A DNA stretch of 64,000 nucleotides, taken from contig JAFLTP010000004.1 in NCBI GenBank assembly GCA_022510405.1, forward strand, positions 49,286-113,285, given 5' to 3'. Under the pieces are notes generated by a model. It was not told where the DNA came from. It saw nothing but the letters and a program-made list of their open reading frames with translations, and made no database searches. This document shows positions 17,882 to 27,438 of this stretch, piece after piece. The position numbers and the translations under genes were made by a program. Source of the DNA: Muribaculaceae bacterium (GTDB lineage: Bacteria; Bacteroidota; Bacteroidia; Bacteroidales; Muribaculaceae). Numbering within the stretch: position 1 is the stretch's first letter; each line of letters starts with the position of its first letter.

Positions 17882-18683
17882 AAATCTTTCACTGATACTA
17901 TTGTCAAATTTATTTTGTCTTTCTCTTTCGGCATCACCATCAGTAAGCGTTGCCGATTCAGCCTACAATGCGGGAGATTATCTTAAAGCAATTGAAGAAT
18001 ATAATGCTGTGGCTGAAGAATATGGAGTATCAGCACCATTGTTGTTCAACCTTGGTAACGCATATCTTCAACAGGATGATTATGGGAATGCAATGTTGTG
18101 TTATCAAAAAGCCAAAAAATTAGATCCATCTAACAAGCATATAAACAGGAATCTTACTTATCTCTCCGGCAAAGTGGAAGATGCAAATAAGGCAGAGCAA
18201 AAAGGGAAAAGAAAAAAAGTAACCGTTGATACACCCAACTTTTTCCAATCTATCCATACATCTGTGGCCGAAAACACCTCTTCAAACGTATGGGCAGGAT
18301 GGGCGGCAGCAACATTCCTTTTATTTGCCGGTTGTGTTTGTCTTTATTTATTCAACTCAAATGTATTGATGAGAAAAACCGGATTTTTTGGAGGATTTAT
18401 CCTTCTTGGAATTTCCATAATTTGTTTAGTTTGTGCATATTCGGGAGCTGCAGCGGCAGAAAATCATGATTATGGAGTTATTCTGACTTTTAAGACCCCA
18501 CTTTTGACCGAACCCAATAAAGTGTCGGATAAAGATAAAAATGAAGGGATTTTAACCAGAGGCACAAAGATACGCATCATTTCAGAAGAAACGGATGCAG
18601 AAGGGAATGTAAATTGGTATAAGGTAAGATTGAATTCTGATTATATCGGATGGGTGCCGGCAAAAGACATAGGAGTAATATAA
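17868..18683 (+). CDS. batE: BatE: TPR plus SH3-like protein
   Basis: Last gene of the Bat operon. A signal peptide (MKIFKNLSLILLSNLFCLSL) precedes TPR repeats at about residues 25-105 (LLFNLGNAYLQQDDYGNAML). Two transmembrane helices follow (about 140-160 and 170-195), and a bacterial SH3-like domain ends the protein (RGTKIRIISEE... NWYKVRLNSDYIGWVPAKDI). ATG 17868 is chosen because it opens directly into the signal peptide; the frame is open further upstream to 17838, but that would place a basic, non-signal stretch first. It overlaps batD by 14 bases, implying coupling. Confidence 0.88.
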   Translation: MKIFKNLSLILLSNLFCLSLSASPSVSVADSAYNAGDYLKAIEEYNAVAEEYGVSAPLLFNLGNAYLQQDDYGNAMLCYQKAKKLDPSNKHINRNLTYLSGKVEDANKAEQKGKRKKVTVDTPNFFQSIHTSVAENTSSNVWAGWAAATFLLFAGCVCLYLFNSNVLMRKTGFFGGFILLGISIICLVCAYSGAAAAENHDYGVILTFKTPLLTEPNKVSDKDKNEGILTRGTKIRIISEETDAEGNVNWYKVRLNSDYIGWVPAKDIGVI

Positions 18684-18793
18684 TTATTATGTTTTATAAC
18701 ACAATTCAGACTTATTTTTTTCTTTGCATAAGGAATAAATAATTCTTAAATTAGCAATCTAAAACGAATAAATCAATAAATAAAGATATAGGT

Positions 18794-19054
18794 ATGAGCA
18801 AAACAATCACATTCAATGAACTCCGCAGACTTAAAGACAGTCTGCCTGACGGTGCTACCCACCGCATAGCAGACGAACTGAACCTAACAGTGCAGACAGT
18901 GCGTAACTATTTTGGTGGAGTGAACTATCAGTTTGGTAAGAATGTGGGAATGCATATAGAACCGGGACCCGACGGTGGTATTGTGGTGCTTGATGATACA
19001 ACCATCTATGATATGGCGGTTAAAATCCTTGAAGAAAAAAACAAAGAGGATTAA
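18794..19054 (+). CDS. Small helix-turn-helix-like protein, 86 residues
   Basis: Uncharacterised small protein of a type I recognise as conserved in Bacteroidales. Residues about 7-42 read as a helix-turn-helix: FNELRRLKDSLPD followed by IADELNLTVQTVRNYF, in which TVQTVRNYF would be the recognition helix. The remainder (IEPGPDGGIVVLDDTTIYD and a charged tail) looks like a small beta-helix cap. It may be a DNA-binding protein, possibly acting on its neighbours; no target is visible. It starts 110 bases after batE and precedes the universal-stress protein by 72 bases. A CTTTGC box about 70 bases upstream may be its promoter. Confidence 0.7.
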   Translation: MSKTITFNELRRLKDSLPDGATHRIADELNLTVQTVRNYFGGVNYQFGKNVGMHIEPGPDGGIVVLDDTTIYDMAVKILEEKNKED

Positions 19055-19126
19055 TTCCCTTAAAGATTGAGAAATTACCAAAACATTCATTCGGCGTTCC
19101 GGATAACGGAGCGCCATTTGTGAATT

Positions 19127-20263
19127 ATGGAAGATAAATTTATCACATTGGCCATCCACACAGCCGACCATGCGATGGCTCTTAAAAAAATACTTGAGGC
19201 TCATTCCATCGAAGTCAAGTTACAAAATTATGTGGCTTCCGGTTCACCCATCGCAGTAGCCATTAGGGTTATGATCCATGAGAAAGACTTGACCATGGCT
19301 TTAAAGGTCTCAGAGAGCCTCGAACATCTGACATCCTTGAATCTGGATAATGTTTTATCCGGGCATAAAGGAGAACTTCTTATTCCGGTGGATTTTAACG
19401 ATTATTGTTTTAATGCTTGTAAAACTGGTTTCGAATTGGCCTCTTATCTACATTTGCAGCCTGTGATTCTACATGCTTATCCCACTCCGGTCTTTAGTCC
19501 TTCTTTTTCATTGGATGATACATCCGACCTTGGAATTGACAATTCTCTTGAAGAAGAATACAACGAAGTGGAATTGAGTAAAGATCTGCAGAAACAAGGA
19601 CGAAAGAAAATGAAGGAATTGATTTCGAAACTTCATGAAGAACAAAAGAAGGGAACAATTCCGGATTTGACTTTTAAAGCCTTGATGGAAGATGGTGTAG
19701 CCGAAGATGTGATAAAGGAATATTGTAGGGTTTCTCCTCCTGTGCTTGTGGTTATGGTGACTCGTGGAAAAGATAAGAAAGGTGAACAGTTGATTGGCAG
19801 TGTGACTGCAGAGGTGCTTGATGACTGCAAGGTGCCTTTATTGTCAATACCTGAAAATTTCAGTTTCACACATCTTACCCATATTAAAGAGGTGATTTAT
19901 CTATGTAATTTAGACCAGCAGGACCTGATGTGTGTTGATTCTTTCATGAGGATGTTTGAATATCCGGATGTGACTGTGACTTTGATTCCTATTCAGGACA
20001 AACAGGATAAAACAATGAAGAATAGACTTTTTCATTTGAAAGATTATTTTAACAAAACTTATCCCACTGCCCATTTTATTACTGCAATTCTTCCTCATAA
20101 AAACTTTATGGCAGATTTTAATAATTATGAGTCACAAAGAGGAACCGAATTGATAGTGGTTCCAAATAGGAGAAAAAATGCATTTATGAGGTTATTTAAT
20201 CCGGGCATAGCCCATCGTCTTCTTTTCGAGAGGGATCTCCCTCTGCTGGCACTCCCGATTTAA
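19127..20263 (+). CDS. DUF2007-like domain plus tandem universal-stress-protein domains
   Basis: The N-terminal 70 residues (FITLAIHTADHAMALKKILE...) resemble a DUF2007 signal-transducing domain. Two UspA-like domains follow. The first, about 78-245, begins LLIPVDFNDYCFNACKTGFE and ends with a G-x-n-x-S-type segment (GEQLIGSVTAEVLDDCKVPL) like the ATP-binding loop of UspA. The second, about 250-378, begins IKEVIYLCNLDQQD and ends HRLLFERDLPLLALPI; it lacks a clear nucleotide loop. Cytosolic. Likely a stress or ATP-sensing protein. Partner and signal are unknown. Confidence 0.75.
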   Translation: MEDKFITLAIHTADHAMALKKILEAHSIEVKLQNYVASGSPIAVAIRVMIHEKDLTMALKVSESLEHLTSLNLDNVLSGHKGELLIPVDFNDYCFNACKTGFELASYLHLQPVILHAYPTPVFSPSFSLDDTSDLGIDNSLEEEYNEVELSKDLQKQGRKKMKELISKLHEEQKKGTIPDLTFKALMEDGVAEDVIKEYCRVSPPVLVVMVTRGKDKKGEQLIGSVTAEVLDDCKVPLLSIPENFSFTHLTHIKEVIYLCNLDQQDLMCVDSFMRMFEYPDVTVTLIPIQDKQDKTMKNRLFHLKDYFNKTYPTAHFITAILPHKNFMADFNNYESQRGTELIVVPNRRKNAFMRLFNPGIAHRLLFERDLPLLALPI

Positions 20264-20286
20264 AAAAAATGTAATCAATATTGAGA

Positions 20287-22428
20287 ATGAAAAATTTATT
20301 AAAATTTACTGCAATGGCTTCCTTGGCAGGATTTACAATGGCTTGCGGTTCCGGTCAGCAACAGTTGAACTATCCAAAAGCCCCTATGGATGAAAGCGTG
20401 ACCGACAATTATGAGGGTTTGATAGTGGCAGATCCATACAGGCCATTGGAAAATGATACTGCACCCTCTACATTGGAATGGGTAAAAGAAGAAAATAAAC
20501 TTACAGAAACTTATCTTTCTTCAATACCATATCGTGAAAAAATTCGTAAAAGGTTAACCGATCTCAATAATTATAAGAAAACCGGTCTTTTAAGCAAGAA
20601 AAAAGACGGAAAGTATTATTATTTTGAAAATGATGGTTTAAAGAACCAGAGCGTTATTTATCGCACTGATGATCCTTCTAAAGAGGGAGAGGTCTTCCTG
20701 GATCCTAACACATTGTCGGAAGACGGCACCGTTGCCCTTCAAGGCTTAGCTATGAGTAACGACGGTAAATACACTGCATATATCATTTCACGAAGTGGTT
20801 CTGATTGGAATGAAATATATGTTATGGATACCGAAAGCGGACAATTGTTGGACGACCATATCGAATGGGCTAAATTCACCGGTGCTTCATGGAAAGGCGA
20901 TGGTTTTTATTATAGCTCATATCCAAAACCGGAAGCCGGAAAAGAATTTTCAAATGCTAATGAAAATCATCAGATTTATTTCCACAAATTAGGAACTCCA
21001 CAAAGTCAAGACCAATTGGTGTATGAAGATAAAGAGCACCCCTTACATTTTCATTCTGCATATGTGCCGGAAAGTGAAGATTATCTTTTCGTGACAGCAA
21101 GCGGTGAAGGCAACGGTAATTCTATAATGTACAAAAACTTGAAGTCCGGAGGAGATTGGGTTACAATAGAACCGAGTCAGGACTATGATATAAATATAGT
21201 GGATGTAACCGGGAACAAGATGTTGGTTTTGACAAATTATAAAGCTGCCAACAATAGGTTGATGCAAATAGATTTGAACAAACCGTCAAAAGAAAACTGG
21301 AAAGTCATAATTCCGGAAGGAAATGCGGTAATTAAAGATGTTACTCCGGCTGGAGGTAGACTCCTCGTACAGGTGGAACAGGATGCCTCAGATCGACTTT
21401 ATGAATACGATCCGGATGGACTCTTGATTCGTGAGATAACTTTACCATCTTATGGTTCGGTAGCTGTTTCTGCAGATAAAGATTCCGATGAAGTTTTCTA
21501 TTCATTTTCATCTTTTGTTTCTCCATCAACAACTTATTCTCTCGATCTTAAAACAGGTGAAAGCAAGTTATTGCATCAAACAGAAGTCGGAGGTATAAAT
21601 CCGGAGGATTATGTGACAGAGCAGGTATTTTATCCTACATCCGACGGCACAAAGATCCCGATGTTCCTCACATACAAAAAAGGATTGGAAAAGAATGGGC
21701 AGAATCCTGTTTATCTCTATGGCTATGGTGGTTTTAATATTTCATTGACCCCGGGATTTTCTGCCAACCGTCTTTTGTGGCTTGAGAATGGAGGAATATA
21801 TGCTCAGGCTAATTTGCGAGGAGGTTCGGAATATGGCGAAGAATGGCATCAGGCAGGTACAAAACTTAATAAGAAAAATGTATTTAATGATTTCATATCT
21901 GCTGCCGAATACTTGATTTCCAACAATTATACCTCACCTGACTATCTTACGATCGAAGGCGGAAGCAACGGCGGACTTTTAGTAGGAGTAACAGTAAATA
22001 TGCGCCCGGATCTTTTTAAAGTGGCTATTCCCAGGGTAGGAGTTATGGATATGATGAGGTATCATCTTTTCACTATTGGTTGGAATTGGGCCAACGACTA
22101 TGGTAGAAGTGACGATTCAAGAGAAATGGCAGACTATCTGTATTCTTATTCACCCTTGCACAATATTAAGAATGACGGAACTCCATATCCCGCTATTTTG
22201 ATAACCACAGCAGATCACGATGATAGGGTAGTGCCTGCGCATTCTTTCAAATATGCAGCACAATTGCAAGCTTCCGATACCGGAGATGCCCCTAAATTGA
22301 TACGAATTGATTCTAAGGCCGGTCATGGCGGCGGGAAACCTATTTCAAAAGTAATAGATGAATACACAGATCTTTACTCTTTCATTTTTAATAATATAGG
22401 TGTAGAACCTACAAGTGTTGAAAAATAA
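20287..22428 (+). CDS. Prolyl oligopeptidase family lipoprotein (S9A)
   Basis: Serine peptidase cleaving after proline in short peptides. A lipobox at GFTMAC (Cys20) makes it a lipoprotein. Residues about 25-80 form the N-terminal segment, about 80-430 the seven-blade beta-propeller, and the rest the alpha/beta-hydrolase domain. The catalytic triad is visible: Ser560 in GGSNGGLLVG, Asp in ADHDDRVVP (642-650), and His680 in AGHGGG. I chose ATG 20287; the frame can also open at TTG 20281, two codons earlier. Length of 713 fits S9A. A strong terminator follows 17 bases after the stop. Confidence 0.93.
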   Translation: MKNLLKFTAMASLAGFTMACGSGQQQLNYPKAPMDESVTDNYEGLIVADPYRPLENDTAPSTLEWVKEENKLTETYLSSIPYREKIRKRLTDLNNYKKTGLLSKKKDGKYYYFENDGLKNQSVIYRTDDPSKEGEVFLDPNTLSEDGTVALQGLAMSNDGKYTAYIISRSGSDWNEIYVMDTESGQLLDDHIEWAKFTGASWKGDGFYYSSYPKPEAGKEFSNANENHQIYFHKLGTPQSQDQLVYEDKEHPLHFHSAYVPESEDYLFVTASGEGNGNSIMYKNLKSGGDWVTIEPSQDYDINIVDVTGNKMLVLTNYKAANNRLMQIDLNKPSKENWKVIIPEGNAVIKDVTPAGGRLLVQVEQDASDRLYEYDPDGLLIREITLPSYGSVAVSADKDSDEVFYSFSSFVSPSTTYSLDLKTGESKLLHQTEVGGINPEDYVTEQVFYPTSDGTKIPMFLTYKKGLEKNGQNPVYLYGYGGFNISLTPGFSANRLLWLENGGIYAQANLRGGSEYGEEWHQAGTKLNKKNVFNDFISAAEYLISNNYTSPDYLTIEGGSNGGLLVGVTVNMRPDLFKVAIPRVGVMDMMRYHLFTIGWNWANDYGRSDDSREMADYLYSYSPLHNIKNDGTPYPAILITTADHDDRVVPAHSFKYAAQLQASDTGDAPKLIRIDSKAGHGGGKPISKVIDEYTDLYSFIFNNIGVEPTSVEK

Positions 22429-22444
22429 GTTTTGCTATAAAATG

Positions 22445-22484
22445 ATTAACCCGCTGGCCTGAATGGTTAGCGGGTTAATTTTAT
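22445..22484. terminator. Bidirectional intrinsic terminator
   Basis: ATTAACCCGCT (22445-22455) pairs perfectly with 22469-22479 around a 13-base loop. A T-rich run follows on the plus strand (22478-22483), and A-rich sequence precedes the stem (22437-22442), giving a T-run on the minus strand. It lies between the convergent prolyl oligopeptidase and mutS2 genes and can serve both. Confidence 0.85.
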
Positions 22485-22499
22485 GATATTTTTGAAAAA

Positions 22500-24965
22500 T
22501 TATTCCAAATCTACAACCGTAATTCCTGCTCCTCCGAATCTTACATCTTCATCATGAAAATCTTTAACTGAAGAATTGGTTTTGAGTTGTTCCCTAATTA
22601 AACTCCTAAGAATTCCATGACCGGTGCCATGAAGGATTCTAACTCTTCTTGCATTGAACTGAATTGCGTCATCCAGGAAATATGTTATAGCTTGAAGTGC
22701 ATCTTCCGCTCTAAATCCTCTAACGTCTATATCGGTTTTGAAATTCAATTGCCTGTCGCGACTTATGGATTCAGCACTGTTTTGAGTAACTATTGTGGTT
22801 GAGTTTTTAACTGAAACCTGAGGTTTCTTCGTGGCTTGAAGTTTGTACAAGTCAATTTTGGTTCGAAGATTACCAAATGCAACTTCCGCTTTCTTTCCTT
22901 CAATGGAAATTATGGTGCCCACTACACCTCCGTTTTCCATTTTAACAAAATCTCCTACATCCAAAGAGATTTTTTCATTATTGGAGTTTCCGTCTTTCTT
23001 TGTTTCTGTTTTTTTCTTTCTGCTTTTATGTTTCAAAGGCTTTAATGCCTCAGGGACATTTGAATTGATGGATTCAGATTCCAAAGATTTTTTATAATCT
23101 TCCAGTTCTTTTCTCACAAGTTTTGATTTCTCTTTATCGGCTTGTGATTTACGGATCTCGTGAATCGAACGTTCAATTTGGGTATTTGCACCTTGTAAAA
23201 TTTCTTTTGCTTCTTGACGGGCTTCTTTTAAAATAGTAGCCCTTTGATGTTTTAATTCATCAGCTTTGGCTTCGTATTCTTCCAATAGACGATTAAGCCG
23301 ACTTTCCTTTTCTTTTATTTCCAGACGCTTGTTTTTCCAATATCTTTTATCTCTTTGGATATCCAATGTGAACCGCTCAGCATCCACATATTCAGAACCG
23401 ACAATTTGCTTTGCGCTCTCCACAACGTTAGAAGGAAGACCTATATTTCTGGCTATTTCGAGCGCAAATGATGAACCCGGTTCACCAACCGATAATTGGA
23501 ATGTAGGACGAAGGTGTTGTCGGTCATAAAGCATAGCTCCATTTACAAAACCTTCTTCGTTCTCTGCAAAAATTTTAAGATTTTGATAATGGGTGGTGAC
23601 AACTCCCAAACAACCGCATTTACCCAAATCAGCAAGAATTGACTGAGCCAAGGCAGCCCCGATTTGTGGCTCGGTCCCTGAACCCATCTCGTCTGCCAAA
23701 ATCAAGGTGTGTTTATTGGCATTTTGAAGAAAATATTTCATATTGACAAGATGGGAGGAATATGTGCTGAGATCATTCTCCATTGATTGTTCATCCCCGA
23801 TGTCTATGAAAATATTAGAAAAAATACCCATATGTGAATTTGAGTAAAGAGTTGGCAACATACCACATTGCATCATATATTGTACGGTGCCGACAGTTTT
23901 CAGACTCACGGATTTACCCCCGGCATTTGGACCCGAAATGATCAAAATCCTCTTTTTCTCATTAAGATTCAGATTCATAGCCACAATTTCTTTACCATGG
24001 GCTTTTAATGTCAATAAAAGTCCGGGATGAACCGCATGAAACCAATCTAATTCAGGGTGATTTTCAATCACCGGAAGTTCTCCTCCGGTTTCAATTGCAA
24101 ACAATGCTTTGGCCTTTATGAAATCGTAAAGTGACAGAAGATGGCAACCTTTTTTAATTTCTTCGTAATTTGGTCTTAGAAGTTCGGTCATACCAATCAA
24201 TATCCTTATGATTTCTTGCTCTTCTTCCATTTGAAGTTCCCGCAATCGGTTGCCGGCCTCTACAACTTCTGAAGGTTCTATAAACACTGTTTTACCGGTG
24301 GCACTGGTATCATGAACTATACCGGTAATATTTCTTTTATTGGCTGCAGAAACGGGAATAACCATCCTCCCTTCCCTTAAAACCGGAGAAGCATCCTTCT
24401 CAACAAAACCCTGGTTGATTGAATTGTCAAGCACTTTGCGCATAATTTTATGCATAGATCTTGAGAGAGACTCCATGCCTCGCCTTATTTCATATAATTG
24501 AGGAGATGCATTGTCTTTTACCGTTCCATCTTTGTCGATACATTTAAATATTTCTCTTTCCAGTTCCGGAAAGACAGGAAGAGTGGAGAAGTCGTTTTTA
24601 AGATTTGAACAATTTGGTATGGTAGAATCCTCACGATTAAAGAAATCATGCATCACTGCCATGGTATGAAATGTGATCCCACACTTATACAATTGTTCTG
24701 AACCTAAAAAGGAACCCGGGGATTTAACCTCTTTAAGCCATTCAACTATATTAAAAAAGGAGAATTGAGGTAGGGAGATTCCTGACTCAATCATTTTTTT
24801 CATTTCATTGGTGGCTCCTAATTCTTTAATCAATATTTTTTTGTCATGTTTGAAACTCATTTCTGAAACGAGTTCTTGACCCATTAGAGTTTCACATTTT
24901 TCTTTTAAAATATTTCTTAAAGGAGTAAAACCAATTTTATTTTCAAAATCCTTTGGATAAATCAT
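22500..24965 (-). CDS. mutS2: MutS2-type ATPase/endonuclease with Smr domain
   Basis: MutS2 acts on branched DNA to limit homologous recombination, and in some bacteria rescues collided ribosomes. It has a MutS core (about 1-320), an ATPase domain with Walker A SGPNAGGKS (344-352) and downstream DEMGSGTEP, a long coiled coil (about 510-640, very rich in K, E and R), a KOW-like segment, and the C-terminal Smr nuclease domain (about 745-821, DVRGFRAEDAL and LHGTGHGILR). The 821-residue length fits. Its ATG lies one base beyond the stop of the GH31 gene, so a housekeeping gene appears to be read from a glycosidase promoter unless an internal promoter exists. Confidence 0.95.
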   Translation of the reverse strand: MIYPKDFENKIGFTPLRNILKEKCETLMGQELVSEMSFKHDKKILIKELGATNEMKKMIESGISLPQFSFFNIVEWLKEVKSPGSFLGSEQLYKCGITFHTMAVMHDFFNREDSTIPNCSNLKNDFSTLPVFPELEREIFKCIDKDGTVKDNASPQLYEIRRGMESLSRSMHKIMRKVLDNSINQGFVEKDASPVLREGRMVIPVSAANKRNITGIVHDTSATGKTVFIEPSEVVEAGNRLRELQMEEEQEIIRILIGMTELLRPNYEEIKKGCHLLSLYDFIKAKALFAIETGGELPVIENHPELDWFHAVHPGLLLTLKAHGKEIVAMNLNLNEKKRILIISGPNAGGKSVSLKTVGTVQYMMQCGMLPTLYSNSHMGIFSNIFIDIGDEQSMENDLSTYSSHLVNMKYFLQNANKHTLILADEMGSGTEPQIGAALAQSILADLGKCGCLGVVTTHYQNLKIFAENEEGFVNGAMLYDRQHLRPTFQLSVGEPGSSFALEIARNIGLPSNVVESAKQIVGSEYVDAERFTLDIQRDKRYWKNKRLEIKEKESRLNRLLEEYEAKADELKHQRATILKEARQEAKEILQGANTQIERSIHEIRKSQADKEKSKLVRKELEDYKKSLESESINSNVPEALKPLKHKSRKKKTETKKDGNSNNEKISLDVGDFVKMENGGVVGTIISIEGKKAEVAFGNLRTKIDLYKLQATKKPQVSVKNSTTIVTQNSAESISRDRQLNFKTDIDVRGFRAEDALQAITYFLDDAIQFNARRVRILHGTGHGILRSLIREQLKTNSSVKDFHDEDVRFGGAGITVVDLE

Positions 24966-24966
24966 T

Positions 24967-27222
24967 TTAATATTCTATTTCATAAACTGCTTCCCAATCT
25001 ATTTCGGAAGTGTTTTGAGCCACAGGCACATGCTTGATTGAAGTTCCTTCCGGCACCAAAATTATTGCTTGAAGTCCTTCTTGCGGTGCCTTGATATTAT
25101 GCCATCCGGGTGTATATTTATCTCCCGTTTGATAATCAATCCAATTTTTATTGCCGGGTAAATACACGTCTCGATTGGTATCTCCTGGGTTTAGGATGGG
25201 TGCCACTAATATTTTAGAACCAAAAAGGTACTGATCATCCACCTTCCATGCTCCCGGATCTTCAGGATATTCCAATAGAAGAGCTCTAAACATTGGCCAG
25301 CCATTTAGGGTGGATTCTTGAGCCTCTTCAATTATGTAAGGCATGAGGGAATACTTCAATTCAGCTGCTTTCCTGAAGTAATCCACGAAATCTTTGTTTT
25401 CAAAAAGCCATGGTTCTGTTGGAGGTGCGCCATGTGCCCTTGAATGGGATGTGAGGAAGCCCATAGGAAGCCATCTGCGATATAATTCTTCCGGAGTGTC
25501 AGTTACGAAACCACCTATATCATGACTCCAAAATGGGAAACCGGAAAGTCCGAGCGAAAGTCCTGCATGTATTGTGCCAAGCATTCCTGCAGAAGTAGTG
25601 GCCGCGTCACCTCCCCAATGTACGGGATAACGTTGAGAACCGGCCCATGCGGAACGTGCCCAAATAATATTTTCGCCACTCTTATCTTTCGTGATATCAG
25701 AAACAGTTTTGTTATATCTTAATGGATAAAGGTTATGTTCCTGCCAACCTGTTTTCCCATTATGATAAACCGCATTTATAGGTGCACCCTCGCCAAAATC
25801 AACCTTTATGGCTCCGACCCCCATTTCTATTAGATTCCCTATTTTATCTTGATACCATTCCACAGTGGCCGGATTGGTGAAATCAAGCACCACATCTTCA
25901 TATGGTAGGGTTCCATTACCATTATGCACATATAGATCTTTTTCTATCAATTCCGGGAAATATTTGTTTCCCGGCACAAAATATGGCAGTTGCCAAAGAC
26001 TTATGTGAAATCCTTGTTTCTTCAAGTCAGCTATCATTTTCTTAGGATCTTTGAATCTTTCTTTTGAAAATTCATAATCACATTCCCAATCAGTTTCAAA
26101 CCATCCGGTATCAAAATGTATCACATCACTGGGTATTTTGTTTTCCCGAAGTTTAGAAGCCACGTCCCTTCCTTCTTCTTCAGAGAAATAGCTTATTCGA
26201 CTCATCCAGGTGCCAAAACTCCAAAGTGGAGGCATTTCAGGTCGGCCTGTCAATGATGTATATTCTGAAAGAATCTGCTTTGGCGACCCGAAGAAAATGA
26301 AGAAATCCATATCCTCATCGTTCATATAAATTTTATTTGCACCTATATAGGATTGTCCTAAATCAAGTGTCACAGGTTCGGAAGTGTGCATGAATATTCC
26401 ATAACCTTGGTTACTGAAAAAGAAAGGAATAGGTTTATACATATCGGGAGTTTCCGGTCCTTGTGGGTCTGTTACGAAAAGATTTACCTTTTGACCCACT
26501 TTATTTAAGGCCGCCGGTGATTCCCCTAATCCGAAAATCTTTTCATTTGGACCAATTGAGAAAACCGGATTGATCGACCTTGAATTATCGGCTCCTCTTT
26601 TAATAAAACTGAATGGGTTGATTTTTACTTGAGTGCTATCGTTGTCAACCCAGGCTCTGGTTTTTGTTAATTCTTTGCCGGCAGCATCTTTTATTACAAT
26701 TCTCCATGGATCTGCTTTAATGGTTACACTACCTTCTTTGGAAGCATATGTCACATCTCCGTTTGCTGCTCGGAACACCTTCCAGCCATCCATATTTTTC
26801 AACGGTGTTTTCACAAGCATAATTGATGAATCTTGATCTCTGTGATATGGAGCTGTGTGTATCCTGATTCTTATTGTGTTTTCATTAATGGGAACTATAG
26901 AAAAATCGAGTTCCGGATCTTGAGGATATGCAGTATCCGGGAAATCGAGAGAATTCAAAGGTTGAAGAAGAAATGTATTCGTATTGAATGCTTGCCGAGG
27001 CATCAATTGTTGCCGTTTCCATAATATCTTTCCTTCCCCTGAATTAGTATCAAAAGAAGCGAGAGAATCTGCTATAAAATATGTATTTGACAAATCATTG
27101 AAATCAGCACTGATGTCTTTTGGTAAAGACAATAAATAAGGATGGTTGTTTATGGTAGTGATTTCTGAGTAGGTCTGGAATGTAACAATTCCAAGCAGAA
27201 AAAGTATTAAATGTTTTTTCAT
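24967..27222 (-). CDS. GH31 glycosidase, alpha-xylosidase (YicI-like)
   Basis: Family 31 retaining alpha-glycosidase. A signal peptide (about 1-19) without lipobox suggests a periplasmic enzyme. The catalytic nucleophile is Asp475 in AIKVDFGEGAP; the KxDFGE form is the one found in alpha-xylosidases such as YicI. The acid/base is Asp539 in VHWGGDAATT, preceded by WARSAWAGSQRYP. The barrel begins near residue 330 (MPPLWSFGTWMSR) and beta-sheet domains flank it. It would remove alpha-1,6-xylose from xyloglucan oligosaccharides. It is separate from, and divergent to, the xylBAE operon. Alpha-glucosidase activity remains possible. Confidence 0.88.
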   Translation of the reverse strand: MKKHLILFLLGIVTFQTYSEITTINNHPYLLSLPKDISADFNDLSNTYFIADSLASFDTNSGEGKILWKRQQLMPRQAFNTNTFLLQPLNSLDFPDTAYPQDPELDFSIVPINENTIRIRIHTAPYHRDQDSSIMLVKTPLKNMDGWKVFRAANGDVTYASKEGSVTIKADPWRIVIKDAAGKELTKTRAWVDNDSTQVKINPFSFIKRGADNSRSINPVFSIGPNEKIFGLGESPAALNKVGQKVNLFVTDPQGPETPDMYKPIPFFFSNQGYGIFMHTSEPVTLDLGQSYIGANKIYMNDEDMDFFIFFGSPKQILSEYTSLTGRPEMPPLWSFGTWMSRISYFSEEEGRDVASKLRENKIPSDVIHFDTGWFETDWECDYEFSKERFKDPKKMIADLKKQGFHISLWQLPYFVPGNKYFPELIEKDLYVHNGNGTLPYEDVVLDFTNPATVEWYQDKIGNLIEMGVGAIKVDFGEGAPINAVYHNGKTGWQEHNLYPLRYNKTVSDITKDKSGENIIWARSAWAGSQRYPVHWGGDAATTSAGMLGTIHAGLSLGLSGFPFWSHDIGGFVTDTPEELYRRWLPMGFLTSHSRAHGAPPTEPWLFENKDFVDYFRKAAELKYSLMPYIIEEAQESTLNGWPMFRALLLEYPEDPGAWKVDDQYLFGSKILVAPILNPGDTNRDVYLPGNKNWIDYQTGDKYTPGWHNIKAPQEGLQAIILVPEGTSIKHVPVAQNTSEIDWEAVYEIEY

Positions 27223-27438
27223 TTATTTAGAAATAATATGTTATGAGACAAATTTACATAAAATTGAAATAATTTTTAAGTTTACATACAAATAAATATG
27301 ATTAACTTTGCCAAAGGTAATAATTTGGCCAGGAAAACGTGGCAACATTCTTTAAGGAATGAAATTAACCGAACAAGAAAAACTCTGGTAAAGTATCCTA
27401 TATTTGCAAAACCAAATATTATTATATACCTTTGAATT
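27223..27438. promoter_or_regulatory. Divergent promoter region, GH31 (left) and xylBAE (right)
   Basis: This 216-bp AT-rich gap separates two divergent operons. A minus-strand -7 box TAAATTTGT lies at 27256-27248, 26 bases before the GH31 ATG. A plus-strand -7 box TATATTTGC lies at 27399-27407, 32 bases before the xylB ATG. No clear TTTG -33 box pairs with either, which suggests activator-dependent transcription. A frame on the minus strand crosses this gap into xylB but has no coding character. Confidence 0.5.

Noticed and set aside
24967..27222. Calling the GH31 gene a plain alpha-glucosidase.
   Set aside because: The KVDFGE nucleophile context and the neighbouring xylose operon favour alpha-xylosidase; alpha-glucosidase is kept only as an alternative.
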